Shown piece by piece: positions 10,314 through 21,959 of a DNA stretch of 26,180 nt. The notes under the pieces are model-generated. The model was not told where the DNA came from. It worked only from the letters and a program-made list of their open reading frames with translations, and did not search any database. The DNA is taken from assembly GCA_943704525.1 (NCBI GenBank), contig CALSCQ010001358.1, positions 1 through 26,180 of the forward strand, given 5' to 3'. Made by a program: the position numbers and the translations under genes. The stretch comes from Pigoraptor vietnamica (lineage: Eukaryota; Opisthokonta; Filasterea). Every line of letters starts with the position of its first letter. Position 1 is the stretch's first letter.

Positions 10314-13300
10314 ATGGTGAAGTTCAAGAAGCAGCAGGTCGCCTCGGGGCCTGCGATGGCCCCCGCGCGGGGCAGGTGCGTGCCAGTGCCCGTTTATGAT
10401 TGCTGTGGATGGCCTTGTTCCAACACTGAATGGCGAATGCGTGCGTGTGCGTGCGTGTGTGTGCGTTTCAGGAGCCTCCGCGACCTGACGGAGGCGGCGG
10501 GCATTGCGGACCTCGCATTCCTGAGCGAGATTGAGCAGGCAGCGCCCATCCCGACGCAGAACAAGCCGAAGGAGGTCCGTCTCACTCGGCCGCACACGCA
10601 CTAACAAACACGCACACAATCACACACACAGTTTACGGTGTTCATGGTCGCCTGTCTATGACCTAATCTGATCCCACGTCGGCCTGTGTGGTTGTCCGCT
10701 GGTGGCAGGGCATGGCGTGCGTGCGCGTCTTCATGCCGGACAATTCGTATGCGAGCTTCGTGGTCGCCGACGACGCGACGGCGGGCGATGTGGCGGGGAA
10801 GGCGTTTCGCAAGTTCTGCACGATGACGGGCGGCGACGAGTCCGTCGAGCACGTGCTGTACATGGTAACCTTCGACAAGGAAGGCGGGTCTCGCTGCGGC
10901 GTCTCGTGTGCTGTGTGACCCTGCACGCTCAATTTCATATGGCCTCTCGTGTGCTGTGTGACCCTGCACGCTCAATTTCATATGGCCTGCGCGCGCATGC
11001 AGATCGCCCGCTCTACGACGAGGAACGCCTCGTGCAGCTGCGTCAGAAGTTCCTGTCAAGCAAGGCGGCGCACGCTGCTGGCGACGGGGACGACATTGTG
11101 CGGTATGTAGTCTGGACACATTGGGAGTGGGGAGAAGTGTACTGACACCCGTCGCTGCTCCACGCAGGTTCCAGCTGCGGCCCAAGGCGAAGGAAGAGGT
11201 GATCGCCATGTACTTTCCGGACGAGTCGTACGGTTCGTTCCGCGTCACTGCCGAGACAACCGCAGCCGAGCTGGCGGAGGTGCGCTGAGTGCGAACTGGT
11301 GTGCATGCCGCAAGCACATGCTCGAGTGTATGGGCGCATGCGTATGTCACTGGTAGCCTCTGTGCTCACATGCACGTCGCGGCGCACGCTCACCCCCCGC
11401 GCTGCAGATGGGCCGGCGCAAGTACAACCGCATTATGGAATACCCCGACCAGGACCAGTCGGCCGCGCTTGCCATCCGCGTGCACACCTTCAACAAGAAC
11501 GGTGCGTGCGTGCGCAACGCCCAACACAACGCAGCGCACTTGCGTAGTGTGTGTGTTTGTGTGTATTGTGCCTGGAAGACGCTGCTTGCGTGGACGCGAG
11601 TGCCAATTCGTCACCCGCGCAGACAAGTACCTCGAGCCCGACGACAAGCCCCTCCTCATCAAAATGAACCTTGTGGTTGCCAACGGATTCGTCGACGGGC
11701 ACGCGGTCCGCTTTGAGCTCCTCGAGGTGCGCTGCCACCCCTCCCTTGCCCAGTTCTCTGCCTGCGTATGTGTTGTTAAGGGAGTTCGCTTGTCTGATAC
11801 TGGCCCTTCTACGCAGCGTGATTCCACCACGGACAAGCGCGCATCCTCCGTGCTCCCCGCGAGCACGGCGACCGAGGCAGCGCCGGCGAAGGAGGCAACG
11901 CCAGAGGTACGTAGCGACGCTTTCCCTTTTTGCTGTTTCTCGCTGCCCTCCGCAACACGCCAGCCTTTCATCGTGCTGACGAATTGCATGCCCACGTGCA
12001 GGACCGCGCCATGTTTGAAATTGCAGTGCGCGCGCTCATGTGCACACCCGCGTCGGCCGTGCGGTCCATGCGCTCAACGGATGCCGCCAGCGAGGACTCG
12101 AGCGCGCAGAAGCGCAAGTCGCGCGTGGGACGCAAGGTGTCCGTGGACAAGCTGCGCGCGCTGAGCCTCCGCTGCGCCGGCAGGGTCAACGACCTACAGG
12201 ACAAGCACAGCAAGGCCCCCGCGGACGACGGCGAGGCCGAGCGCGAGCGCGTGTACGTCGCGGCCCTCTCCCACTACCACGCGCATTTTCTGTGCCAGCG
12301 CGCGCGCCACCTCATCCTCATCAGCGACACGACGACGGACGACTTTGCCGCCATCTTCGGCACGACCCTCCGCAACGAAATCCGCCGATTCGACGCAGAC
12401 CTCGTCGACCGGCGCGCGGCCGAGACGCGCAACGCGCAGCAGCGGCGAACGGGCGCGGCGGGCGCCACACCCGCCCCACGCCCCCTGCCGAACATGCTGG
12501 GACCCGACAAGGACAAGTACGAGGCCTGGATGGCGGACTTCACGTCCATGCTGCTGGACGTCGTCGGTAGCGGTGCGGACGACACCAAGACCGTCGTCCG
12601 CAAGCGCCGCGCCACGGAAGTGTCGGCGGACGACACGGTGGCGACGCCGTCGGGGACTCTGCGGCTCTCGACGCTCTCGCGCACGCAGGCTGAGGCTCTG
12701 GGGCTGCTGCGCGCGGCGCTGTCGATTCCCCAGGCGGACGCCGACGCCATCGTGGAGCGCGAGCGCGTTGCCTTTGAAGCAAATCCGTCGGATCTTGTGC
12801 TCGGGCTGAGCCAGCGACTCGCGCGGGCAGCAGCGCACCCGTTCTACAACGAGACGTCCCTCGACAAGGCGCGCGCGGCTGCGTGGCGCGAGGCGGAAGG
12901 GTCGCAGACGCGCGAGCTCATGAAGGCCATCTGGTCTGCGCCGCGGCAGTCGAACCGCGAGTGCCTCTTCAAGTGCCGCCTGAAGATATCGCTGCTGGAG
13001 CTCGTGGGCGTGCGGGGCGGCGGCGTGGACTGCACGCGCCCCATGGCCCTCGCTCTCCTCGGCAAGAAGCAGCACATGACGCTGCCGATCGACTACAGCG
13101 ACAAGGCGGGCGCGGCGCCGATCGTGTGGCCGGACGCGACGTTTGAGTTTGACGTGAGCAACCCCGCCGCGATCATCGCCATTGAGGTGTGGGACGAGTC
13201 CAAGTCGCAGAAGATCGCAGTCCTCGAGGCAACGGCCGTGTCGTACATGGAGGGCCTGCTCAACAGCCCGCGCGGCCCCTCGCCCGACCCCATCCGCCGC

Positions 13301-13957
13301 CGCCGCCGCATGACGAGCGTCGTCGCACCGGACACGGCCCCGGAGGCCCTCTTCCAGGTTTCGTGCGTGGTCGACGCGTCCGTCCGCGCGATGGGCCACG
13401 TGCACGTGCGCGGCGGCGACTACTCGTCGTGGACGGACATTTTCATGGCCGTGCACGTGCTGGACGGTGACTCGACGGGCACGGTGTTCAAAATGTTTGC
13501 CCTGCCGCGCCTCTTCGACGGCGACGAGGAGGAGGACGGCGCACTCCCTTCGTCCACGCACAAGCGCACGCCGAGCAGTCTGTCGGTCTCGTCCCGCAAG
13601 CGGAACACGTCGGGCGGCGAAAGCGACAGCCGCATGCGGTCTGTCAGCGGTGCGTCGACGTCGAGCGCGAGCGAGCTCTCCCACTCGGGGTCGTCACTGT
13701 CCCTGCCGTCCGTGGCGTCTACGGCGGGCGCGGCAGGCAGCACCGGCACCGGCGGCGGCGTGCTGCAGCGCGAGGGCATGCTGACGTGCAAGAAGAAGAG
13801 CGAGTCGAAGCGGTCGTCGCTCAATCTGTCGCGCGCCAAGTGGAAGCCGATGTACTTTCTCCTGCGCAACACGCGGCTCTTCATCTACAAGGAGAAGCCC
13901 GTTGGCGTGGGTGGCCTGTGCCCGCAGCTCATTGTCGCTTAGGGAGCCGCACAGAGT

Positions 13958-14009
<52 letters not shown>

Positions 14010-17000
14010 ACATGTGTGCTTGCGAGCGCGTGGGTGTGTGGGTGGGTGTGGATATACAGAGTACTGTGCCTGACCCTATTGCCTCCCGCAGGATGTGTCC
14101 CCTGTGGCCGACTACGATGTCGTCCACGCCACCATCGAAGCGGTTGCCGAGCACAAGAAGCGCCCAAACGTCATCACGCTGACTCTCTCTGACGGTGTCG
14201 TCTACTTCATGCAAGCCGCCTCCTCCCCCGAGATGGACGCGTGGGCGGAGACCTTGCGCAAGGCCGCCGCCATGGGCGCCCCCATCCCGGCCGTCAGCCT
14301 CACGTCGTCCGGCAGCGTGCGGGGCCCCAGCAGCCGGTGGAAGAGCACCGCCAGCGCCGCGGTGGCCGCAAACGCATTTGCCGCGGCCGCCGCGACATCC
14401 ACGCGACGTGGCGCCGCGCCCACCGAGTCTGCGATTCCGGAGGAGGGCGGCCTTGCGGCGTCGTCCTCAGGGCCTCTCCGCAAACCCGCGGACGACGGCG
14501 CCGGGGACGCGCACGCGCGGGGCGACGACGACGGCACGCGGCCGCGCGAGGTGCGGATGGGCATGTTCCACCTGATTGGGGAGGAGCTCGAGGAGCCGCT
14601 CGGCGGGGACGTGCTGCCAGACCTCAGTTTTGACATTGTGACGGACGCCGGCACGCGCCTCTCGTTCCTCCTCCCGACCACGGCGGATTGGAAGGGGTGG
14701 CACGGCGCGCTCCGTGCCCTCACGCGCCGCCGCCGGCAAACGGACGCCGTGATGGTGTCTCGCGCTGACGCAGAGGGTAATCTCGCGATGCGGCAGCGCG
14801 TGCGAGACGCCTACGCCGCGCAGGGGACCGCCGTGCCGGAAGTCGTGAATTTGGACGTCGACCGTGCGCAACGCGTGTTGGCGCTGGCGCAGTCGGGCGC
14901 GCCACCGGCCCTCTCGACGCCGCTCGAGCTCTCGCTGGCGGAGGCGATCGATGAGGACCACCACGGACAGTTTCGCATGCTGCTCTACGCGCTCCTGGAG
15001 CACGACAGCGAGACGGAGGAGCTGAGCGAGGCCGCAGCGCTCGTCATGGACACGTATGGCACGTTTTACGGTGTCGCAGAGACGTACAGGCGGCTGCTGT
15101 ATGTGGACGCCCTCGCGCGGCAGTACAATCTTGAGTGCCACCGCAAGTCTGCGCGCAACGTGCGCTATCTCCCTGTGCTTGCCGAGCTCCTCGTCCAATT
15201 CGGACACGTGAGTGCCGGCCCGCCCGTTCCGCAAACACCCACATCTAACACACGCGCGCACAGAGACACACTCACGCACGCACGTATGCACTGACGCAAC
15301 CTGCAATCCTCGTGCTCATAGTCTGCACCCTGTGGTGCTCTCCCCTGCAGTCGATTGAGACGTCGCGCGTGGGCTTGTCGCTGCTGGAGAAGGCCATTTA
15401 CGACGACGTCCTCTCTCTCCTCGAAACGCTCCAGACGGAACAGGTGCGCTTGTGCTGCAGCCTTTACCTCGCGTGCTGTCCGTGAGCGCTTGCACTGACG
15501 ATTTTTGGCCCCGCAGATATCCGCGTACAAGGACTGGTTCCCCTACGCCAAGGGTGGCATCGAGGCGACGCTCCGCCTGCTCAACGTCGTCGTCCAATCC
15601 GAGTACTATCGCGCCAAGACAAAGCGGGCGCCGAACCCCATGGCGGACCTCCTCCTCGTCTGCATTGGGCGTGCGACGGTCGCCCGCTACGACCGCGTGG
15701 GCTCGATGACGGCCGACCTCGTGGCCGCCGTCCTCTCGGCGCAGGCGCAGACGCCGACGCAGCACGCCGACGCGCGCTCTCCGCTCCAGCTGATGAAGAT
15801 GGCGCAGCTCGTCGGCGAGGAGCTCGCTGAGGACGCGGAGTACTTTCGCATGGCGTTTGCGCCCTACACCGACGTCGTCGCGACGGCGGGAGGCGAGTAT
15901 GCACGACTGCTCCTGAAGGACGTGCGGCGGTGCGTCGCGAGTCCCGTGCACACGGACTCTGAGAAGATCGACCTGTACCTCCGCGTGCGCCGCCTCGTGG
16001 ACGGCCCACTGCGGGAGGCGCGCACGCCCAAGAGCGAGGCGGACGTCGATGGCCTCGTCGCCGCGTTTGAGCCGTGCATCCGGGGGTGGCTGACATCGAC
16101 GGGGAAGCAGCTGCGCGAGTGGACGCGGCGCGCTCTCAGGGACGACACGGTGGGTGTGGGGCTTTAGAGGTGGTCTTTTCGTGTGCCCATCTCACCCTTT
16201 TTCCGCGCTGCATGCAGTTCACGCTGGTGGAGTCGGGCGGCGGCACGCTGCACTCTGCGTCGGTCGTCGACGTCTTCTGCTGCTTCAACCAGGTGCGTGC
16301 GATGAGCGGTGTGCGGTGGCGTGCGTGGGCACGACGCTCTTGTTCCCTGCAACCGTACACTCGCGGGGAGACCACTGACCGCGACACCCCCGCAGAGCTT
16401 TGACTTTGTGCAGCGCCTCAATTGGCCCAACGCATCCGAGCGGCACCAATTCCTGGAAATGTTCTCGGAGGTGTGTGCGCTGTCCGGGTGTCGTCACTGT
16501 TATGTCTACCCCGTTCCCCTCCGAACGTGACATGTTCATGTCTCTCTCTTTGCACCCCTGTCGTGCCCCTGATGAGCGAGCCCCGCGCAGTCCACGTGCC
16601 GCACGCTCGAGGAATACGTCGTCGGGCTGAAGGATGCGTGCGCCGAGCGCTTTTTCGAGAAGGGACCCCCGCCGCCGCCAAACGCCAACCCAAACACGGC
16701 GATGGGGCAGCTGTCGGCCCTGCTGGAGAGCAAGATTGACCTGGTCGAGGCACGCGTGAACAGCGTCTTTGGCGCGCCGGAGAGGCCGAAGCCCCGCCCC
16801 ATGACCGTCGAGGATGTACGTACTGCGCCGCTCTGTGCGCGAATGCCATGGCAGAGCGACCTTGCGCACATGCAGCCCTTGTCAGTATATCCTAATGTTG
16901 GCGGCGCGCTAACACGCAATGCCCGGCGCAGCTGTTCACCGCCCTCAACAACATTGAGGTGGCGCGGCAGCAACTGGCGGAGCTCAAGCGCCTCTTCCTG

Positions 17001-18206
17001 GCGCACGCGGCTGCGCTGCCGGTGGAGAACGGCTTCACTGGCCGTCACTTTGACGAGGCCGTCTCCGTGCTGGACCACATTGCGCTCGCGGGCATCCTCG
17101 CCGACCTTGCCGAGGAAGTGAGTGCTGCCGCTGCCACACGCCCATGTGTCACGTGGTGACCCCATGCGAGGGGTCGTGTTGCACTCCGTGCGTTGGGTGC
17201 CCCTTTGCTAAGCCGCGTGTTACTGCTCGCAGATGGCCGGCAGCATCCAGAGCGGCCTGCTCCACTTGACGGGTGTCGACGTCTCCGGCCGGGCAGGGTC
17301 CGCGTCACGCGAGCTGACCGAGGCCGACCTGGGCGCGACGGACGCCGAGGTGCAGGAGCTCGTCGACCCCGTGATTGCGTACATGAACGAGAAGCTCGAG
17401 CTCTTCACCGAGCACCTCTACGATCCCGTCTTCCAGCGCGTTCTCGAGCGCATGTGGGTGCTCGTCCTCGAAACGATAGAGGCCATCCTGTGCCCGATCA
17501 GCGACGCGGCCGGCGCGCAGAACGGGGCGCAGGCTCCCCGCCAGCCCTCGCGGCACGTGGACCTCAGCGGGTCGATGCGCCGGCGCCTCCCGAGCGGCGT
17601 GAAGAAGGCGCTTGGCGGAGTGCTCACGCCGCGCCAGCACGCTATGTTCGACAAGGCCATCAACGTGAGCGCTGTTCTCTGCCGCCTGTGTCGGCTGGCA
17701 CCTTTGTTTTGCGTGCGTGGGTTGAACGGAGTGTGGGCCTCTGAGTTGTCTTGTCGCGCGTGTGCAGATTTTCCGAGGGTTCCTCCACGCCGACTCGGAC
17801 GGCCTTCCTCTCGATGTCCTCGACTCGCCGAAACTTGCGGAGACGCGCCGCTTGCTTGCGCACTGCCGCACACCGACGAAGGCGCTGGTGGAGGCGCACG
17901 ATGCGCAGGCCACGCCCGAGGCAGAGCGCACGCTGATCAGGTATGTTCCGCTGCGTTTCTTGTGTTGGTGTGCCACTTGAGTGATTGATGCTCTTGTACG
18001 CGCGATAACGTGCGACTCTCGCGTGCCACTTTTCTGATAAATGCCCTTTAACGTGCGACCTGTGTGCGCCGCGCAGGCTCGTCATATCGAACCGCCAACG
18101 GGACTCGGACGCCGTGCAGTGGATGCGCGGGCGGTCCAACTCGGCGGGGAGTGGGGAAAACGCCGTCGATCGCATTGGGCGCTCCATCACGTCGTGGTTC
18201 AAGTAA
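10314..18206 (+). CDS. UNC13/Munc13-like protein with ubiquitin-like, C2, PH and MUN regions
   Basis: Nineteen exons: 10314-10375, 10472-10574, 10709-10883, 11003-11102, 11168-11279, 11408-11501, 11623-11726, 11817-11906, 12002-13906, 14092-15207, 15351-15443, 15517-16149, 16218-16292, 16396-16470, 16591-16815, 16932-17117, 17233-17664, 17768-17940, 18077-18206. Phases close, giving about 1960 residues. Residues about 55-280 carry two related segments (VRVFMPDNSYASFVV and VIAMYFPDESYGSFRV) that look like ubiquitin-fold or RA-type domains. C2 at about 600-720 (FKCRLKISLLELVGV), with few acidic loop residues, so Ca binding is doubtful. A Ser-rich linker is followed by PH at about 872-975 (KWKPMYFLLRNTRLFIYK) and a possible second PH-like end (about 1065-1125). 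MUN region to the C-terminus: MHD1-like VVDVFCCFNQSFDFVQRL (about 1540) and MHD2-like YMNEKLELFTEHLYDPVFQR (about 1765). Family members promote SNARE-dependent vesicle exocytosis. Exon 3 appears to end at a GC donor. Confidence 0.82.
10902..10987 (+). repeat. Perfect 43-bp tandem duplication in an intron
   Basis: Two identical 43-base units (10902-10944 and 10945-10987) inside intron 3 of the UNC13-like gene (10884-11002). The second copy ends 15 bases before the acceptor. The exact identity suggests a recent duplication. It lengthens the intron from about 76 to 119 bases and does not touch coding sequence. Confidence 0.9.
13962..14008 (+). repeat. (GT)n microsatellite in an intron of the UNC13-like gene
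   Basis: An uninterrupted 47-base GT tract lies in the intron between exons 9 and 10, which splits the PH domain. The tract starts about 55 bases after the donor. Confidence 0.95.
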
Positions 18207-18342
18207 AGGGCACCAGCTTTGTTACGCCAGCGCATCGGTTTGCCATCGCAAAGAGAGACAACCGACATGCCCGCCACCCCTACCCGTCTCAAAAGGTTAC
18301 ACGATTTTGAGCAGAAAGTGTATCCTCACTGCGCCCAGGGTA

Positions 18343-18377
18343 ACGTGGTTCAGGGGTTCAGTACCCCTGACGTGGTT
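18343..18377 (+). mobile_element. 19-bp palindromic insertion flanked by 8-bp repeats (copy A)
   Basis: CAGGGGTTCAGTACCCCTG (18351-18369) has 7-bp terminal inverted repeats (CAGGGGT/ACCCCTG) around the spacer TCAGT. ACGTGGTT stands immediately on both sides (18343-18350 and 18370-18377). A CAGGG terminus with an 8-bp target-site duplication is typical of hAT-superfamily transposons. No transposase could fit, so this would be a termini-only, non-autonomous derivative. It lies about 140 bases after the stop codon of the UNC13-like gene. Confidence 0.7.
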
Positions 18378-18428
18378 ACACCCGAAGCGAATTATTCCGA
18401 GAGCTCGCAATGTTTTGGAGCACACACA

Positions 18429-18463
18429 AAAGCGACCAGGGGTACTGAACCCCTGAAAGCGAC
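18429..18463 (-). mobile_element. 19-bp palindromic insertion flanked by 8-bp repeats (copy B)
   Basis: CAGGGGTACTGAACCCCTG (18437-18455) is the exact reverse complement of the copy at 18351-18369. It is flanked by a different perfect 8-bp repeat, AAAGCGAC, at 18429-18436 and 18456-18463. The same core in opposite orientation with different flanking duplications argues for two independent insertions rather than one duplicated segment. Confidence 0.7.
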
Positions 18464-18690
18464 GCCATTTCACCCAATCGGGCCATCTGCTCCTTTTTTC
18501 CCTCTGCTTTCGTTTTGTTTGCCGCCGCGCGCGCGTTCTCTCATTCTGCTTGCTGTACATGTGGCTTAGTGTGTGGCAGTGCGGGTAGAGTGGGTTGGGG
18601 TTCACAGTGGGAGGGGTTTGTTTGCTAGTGCAGGGTGCCTATCAACATAGTCGGGCGACGGGAACGTTTCGTGCGTCCGCACACGCGCTG

Positions 18691-18736
18691 CACGCACGCA
18701 CGCACGCACACACACACGCACGCACGCACGCACACA
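18691..18736 (+). repeat. CACG/CACA simple repeat
   Basis: Runs of CACG alternate with CACA upstream of the SET gene. Strict purine-pyrimidine alternation makes it a Z-DNA candidate near the promoter. Confidence 0.8.
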
Positions 18737-18994
18737 ACTCGCGCGCCTAACCACGCGCACGCTATCACTCTCGTGCATACACCGCAGACACACGCAGACG
18801 CACATACTTTCGCCTCTTCGCACACACAAACACACAACCACACACACCACAACAAAACGCGCGCATCGCACGCGTACATAATCGCGCACTCAGCACGCTT
18901 ACAGCGCGGCCTGTGCGCCTTTTGGCGCCTCAATTGCCCACACGCACTCGGCTACGCACGCAACACGACGCACCGCGCGTGATCGTGCTGCGAC

Positions 18995-20173
18995 ATGGCA
19001 GCACCGCCTGCGAAGGCACCCCGCCTGTCCGATGGGCCCACCGACATCCACGAGCGTCTGGCGGATGGCCAGCGCGCGAATGGCGCAAAGGACGCCGCCT
19101 TGGTGGCGCGCGCCCTGAGCGAGCTGGACGCGTCGCAGGAGGGTTTGGAGCGGCTGAATGAGATGGCCTCTGAGGAGATTCTCCGCGTGGAGCGCCAGTA
19201 CAACGCACTGCGGCAGCCGCTGTACCAACAGCGCTCGCAGATCATACGCGCGATTCCGGACTTCTGGCTGCAATGCGTATCCGTCCCGTCTCTATGCCGT
19301 CCTGTATGCCACCATGACACGCGCACAGACACACGCACGCAAACACGCTCGCAAACACGCACGCACGCGCGCAGGGACGCACACATTCGACACCGGAGTG
19401 TACAGTGTTATTCCCTCTGCCAGTCGTCGTCTGCGTATTTTCTTGACCGCACGTCTCGTGGTGCAGTTCCGCAACAACGAGCTCCTGCGTGGGCTGCTGA
19501 GCGAGGACGACGCCGAGGCTTTCCACTACTTGCGCTCGATTGACGTGGAAGAGTACGACGATGTCAAGTCGTACAAGATTGTCTTTGTAAGTGGCCAGCT
19601 GTGTGTGCGGCGTTGTGTGCGTGTGTGCTTTTGTGGGGCGATGGGGTGCGTTGCTAGTGTTGCTATCGCAGTATATGCACTCACGTCAACGCGCGCGCAT
19701 CACCCCCTCACTCACTTCGCTAATGCGTCGTGCACGCGCAGTCGTTCGACCCCGACAATCCCTTCTTTGAGAATGCGACGCTCGCGAAAGAATATCTCGT
19801 GGACGACAATGGCGACTTGCACACGACGTCGACACCAATCGCGTGGAAGCCGGGAATGGTGTGTCTTGTCGCCTGTATTGCCCTCGGTGTGTGCGCACAC
19901 GCGAACACAGAAAAGCATGCGCGGCCTCTCAAATGCCAGCTCTTGCGATGCGGCTGACGCATGTGCTGTTGCAGGACCTGACTGCGGAGAATGTCAACGC
20001 GACCAAGGGGCGCAAGCGGCGGCGAGAAGACGGGGAGAGCTTTTTCCGGTGGTTTGCGGGGGGACAGGCAGCGGACGTCGAAATTGGCGAGGTCATCAAG
20101 GAGCACTTGTGGCCGAACCCGCTTCTCCACTACGCCGCGCGGGTGGGTCGAGCACAGAACTTTTCTGGCTCTC

Positions 20174-20228
<55 letters not shown>

Positions 20229-20342
20229 TATCTGTGTGTCTGTGTGTGTGTGTGTATGTGTGTGTGTGTGGTGTGTGTGTGTGTGTGGTGTGTGTGGTGT
20301 GTGTGTGTGGTACGTGTGTGTGTGCGTGTGTGTTGTGCGTGC

Positions 20343-20396
<54 letters not shown>

Positions 20397-21033
20397 GGTC
20401 ATGCCTGTGCATTGAACGCCTTTCCATTTCGCGCCGCAGTCGAGTGATTTTTCGGATGCACGCGGGGATGGCACAGCGGCTGTTGGCGTGAACAATGGCC
20501 TTGGCGTAAACGGCGAAAGCGCGCTAGCAGTGGACGAAGAAGGTGCCAACGGCGATGGCGGGGACGTGGCCTACGACGGCTACGCGGGCGAGGAAGTTGA
20601 AGAAGAGGATGAGACGCTTGCGACCGCTGGCGCCGACGGAGCGGCTTTTGCCGAAGGAGAGGTGTATGCCGAGGGGGGTCTATCGGGAGAGGTGGACGAC
20701 GACGAGTACGCGGGCGAAGAGGTCGCTGAGGCGGAGGGTGCTGAGCATGCGGAGGGTGTGGAGGCTGCGGACGAGGAGGGCGGCGAGGAAGAAGGAGGGG
20801 AGGAGGAGGAACAGACTGGCGACGAGCCCGACGGCGCCGCTGCTGTCGGTGAGCCTGGCGTAGCGGCGTATGGCGGCGACGGCGCTGAAGACGAGGGCGA
20901 CGAAGGGGACGAGGGAGACGAAGGGGAAGAGGAAGACGGCGAAGGCACGTATGGGGCCGATGCCCCGGATGACGACGAGGGTATTGACGCGGGGGGCGAC
21001 GAGGAGGAGCCCGACGACACGTACCGATCGTGA
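18995..21033 (+). CDS. SET: SET/TAF-I-type histone chaperone (NAP family)
   Basis: Five exons (18995-19276, 19467-19586, 19742-19858, 19975-20142, 20440-21033) encode about 426 residues with all phases closing. Residues about 35-85 form the dimerisation helix (LSELDASQEGLERLNEMASE). The NAP-fold body follows with IPDFWLQ, HYLRSIDVEEYDDVKSYKI, DPDNPFFENATLAKEY, ESFFRWF and EVIKEHLWPNPLLHY, closely tracking the SET subgroup rather than NAP1. RKRRRED at about 185 could be a nuclear localisation signal. The last 180 residues are an exceptionally long Asp/Glu/Gly/Ala tail including GDEGDEGDEGEEEDGE. Family members bind histones and assemble or remodel chromatin; the acidic tail binds basic histone surfaces. 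The tail is longer than in typical SET proteins, which have a few dozen acidic residues. The first donor is GTATCC, a weak match. Confidence 0.93.
20177..20394 (+). repeat. Compound (GT)n microsatellite filling intron 4 of the SET gene
   Basis: Two pure GT tracts (20177-20227, 51 bases; 20347-20394, 48 bases) are joined by imperfect GT/GTGGT sequence. Together they make up most of the 297-base intron (20143-20439). Confidence 0.95.
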
Positions 21034-21959
21034 AACGTGTATGGAATCGCCCGGGCTCATCGTACATCGTGCTTTGTCGTGCTCTCGTGAGCATCAACGT
21101 TAAGTGCGGGCGTTGTCATGTCTGCTGCGAATGTCTCCGCGTTGGTGGTGGCACGGGGTGCGGGGCGCGCGTGACGACTGCGAGGGGTGTTGACGGCAGT
21201 GAGGCGTATCTAACGGCGAGGCGTTGTGGAGCATGTTCGGGGCTTGATCGCTCGCGACGTTCGTTTGTTGTCCATGCCTGCGCGCGGCTGACGGGGGTGG
21301 CTGTGGCTGCGTCGTCTTCGTCCGGCGGCTGTGTTTTCGTGCTGCGCTTGCGTTGCGTTTGCTGCGTGCGCGCCAGCGGTCTCACGCGATGCACATTCCA
21401 CTCACAACACCACTCACCCAAACACACACACACACACACACACAAAGACGCAAACATGAACCTCACTGGAACGAAATGGCTCAATACAGAAGAGCTCGTT
21501 ACTCCGTCGAGCGAAGGCGGCCATGCAAAAAAAAAAAAAGGCTCAGGCTGCATAATTGGACCTTCGACGAAGAGAAGGCGTTTTGGGCGTATCGCTGTCT
21601 GTAAATCTCTTGATGTCATCCCGGCCCGACAAAACCCCAATCTGTCCAAGCGCAAATCGGGCACAGCAATCTCCCGTCGTCTCTTCCCAAGTCCTTTCCC
21701 TCCGACCGTTTCTTCTTTTCCGGAGTTTCCTTTTGCGCCGTTTTGCGTGCGCGCGCAAGCATTCTTCATCGGCGAACCCGTCTCCATCGGCGTAAAAAAC
21801 AAAGCGGCATCAGTTGCAACATCGTCAATCGTTTATCGGCTGCGACAACAAACCCTCTTCTCTCATTGCGTGCGACATCCTTCTTCACGCGCGCGAATGC
21901 GGCCCGCGCGTCGCGATGCGCCCCGTGGGGGGCCTGTCGGTCCCCCTGGGGAGGCGGAG
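21034..21959. other. Intergenic region between SET and the small membrane protein gene
   Basis: No gene is supported. Open frames exist but lack domain resemblance. A short (CA)n tract lies at about 21421-21444 and an A12 tract at about 21528-21539. In-frame ATGs at 21897 and 21960 make the 5' boundary of the next gene uncertain. Confidence 0.5.

Larger units (their letters stand above)
18207..18994. other. Intergenic region between UNC13-like and SET genes
   Basis: No gene is seen. The first part should be the 3' untranslated region of the UNC13-like gene and contains two 19-bp insertion-like palindromes (18351-18369 and 18437-18455). The second part, 18660-18890, is rich in CACG/CACA repeats and probably includes the SET promoter and leader. 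Confidence 0.6.

Noticed and set aside
12194-13684. 496-residue open frame on the minus strand
   Set aside because: It lies antisense to exon 9 of the UNC13-like gene, is Arg/His/Ala-rich and has no domain. It is a shadow of GC-rich coding sequence.
18351-18455. Rho-independent-type terminators
   Set aside because: The host is eukaryotic, the hairpins lack U tracts, and the flanking 8-bp duplications are better explained by insertion.
18343-18463. Introner-like intron gain
   Set aside because: The elements are 19 bp, lie in non-coding DNA and have no GT-AG borders, so they do not create introns.
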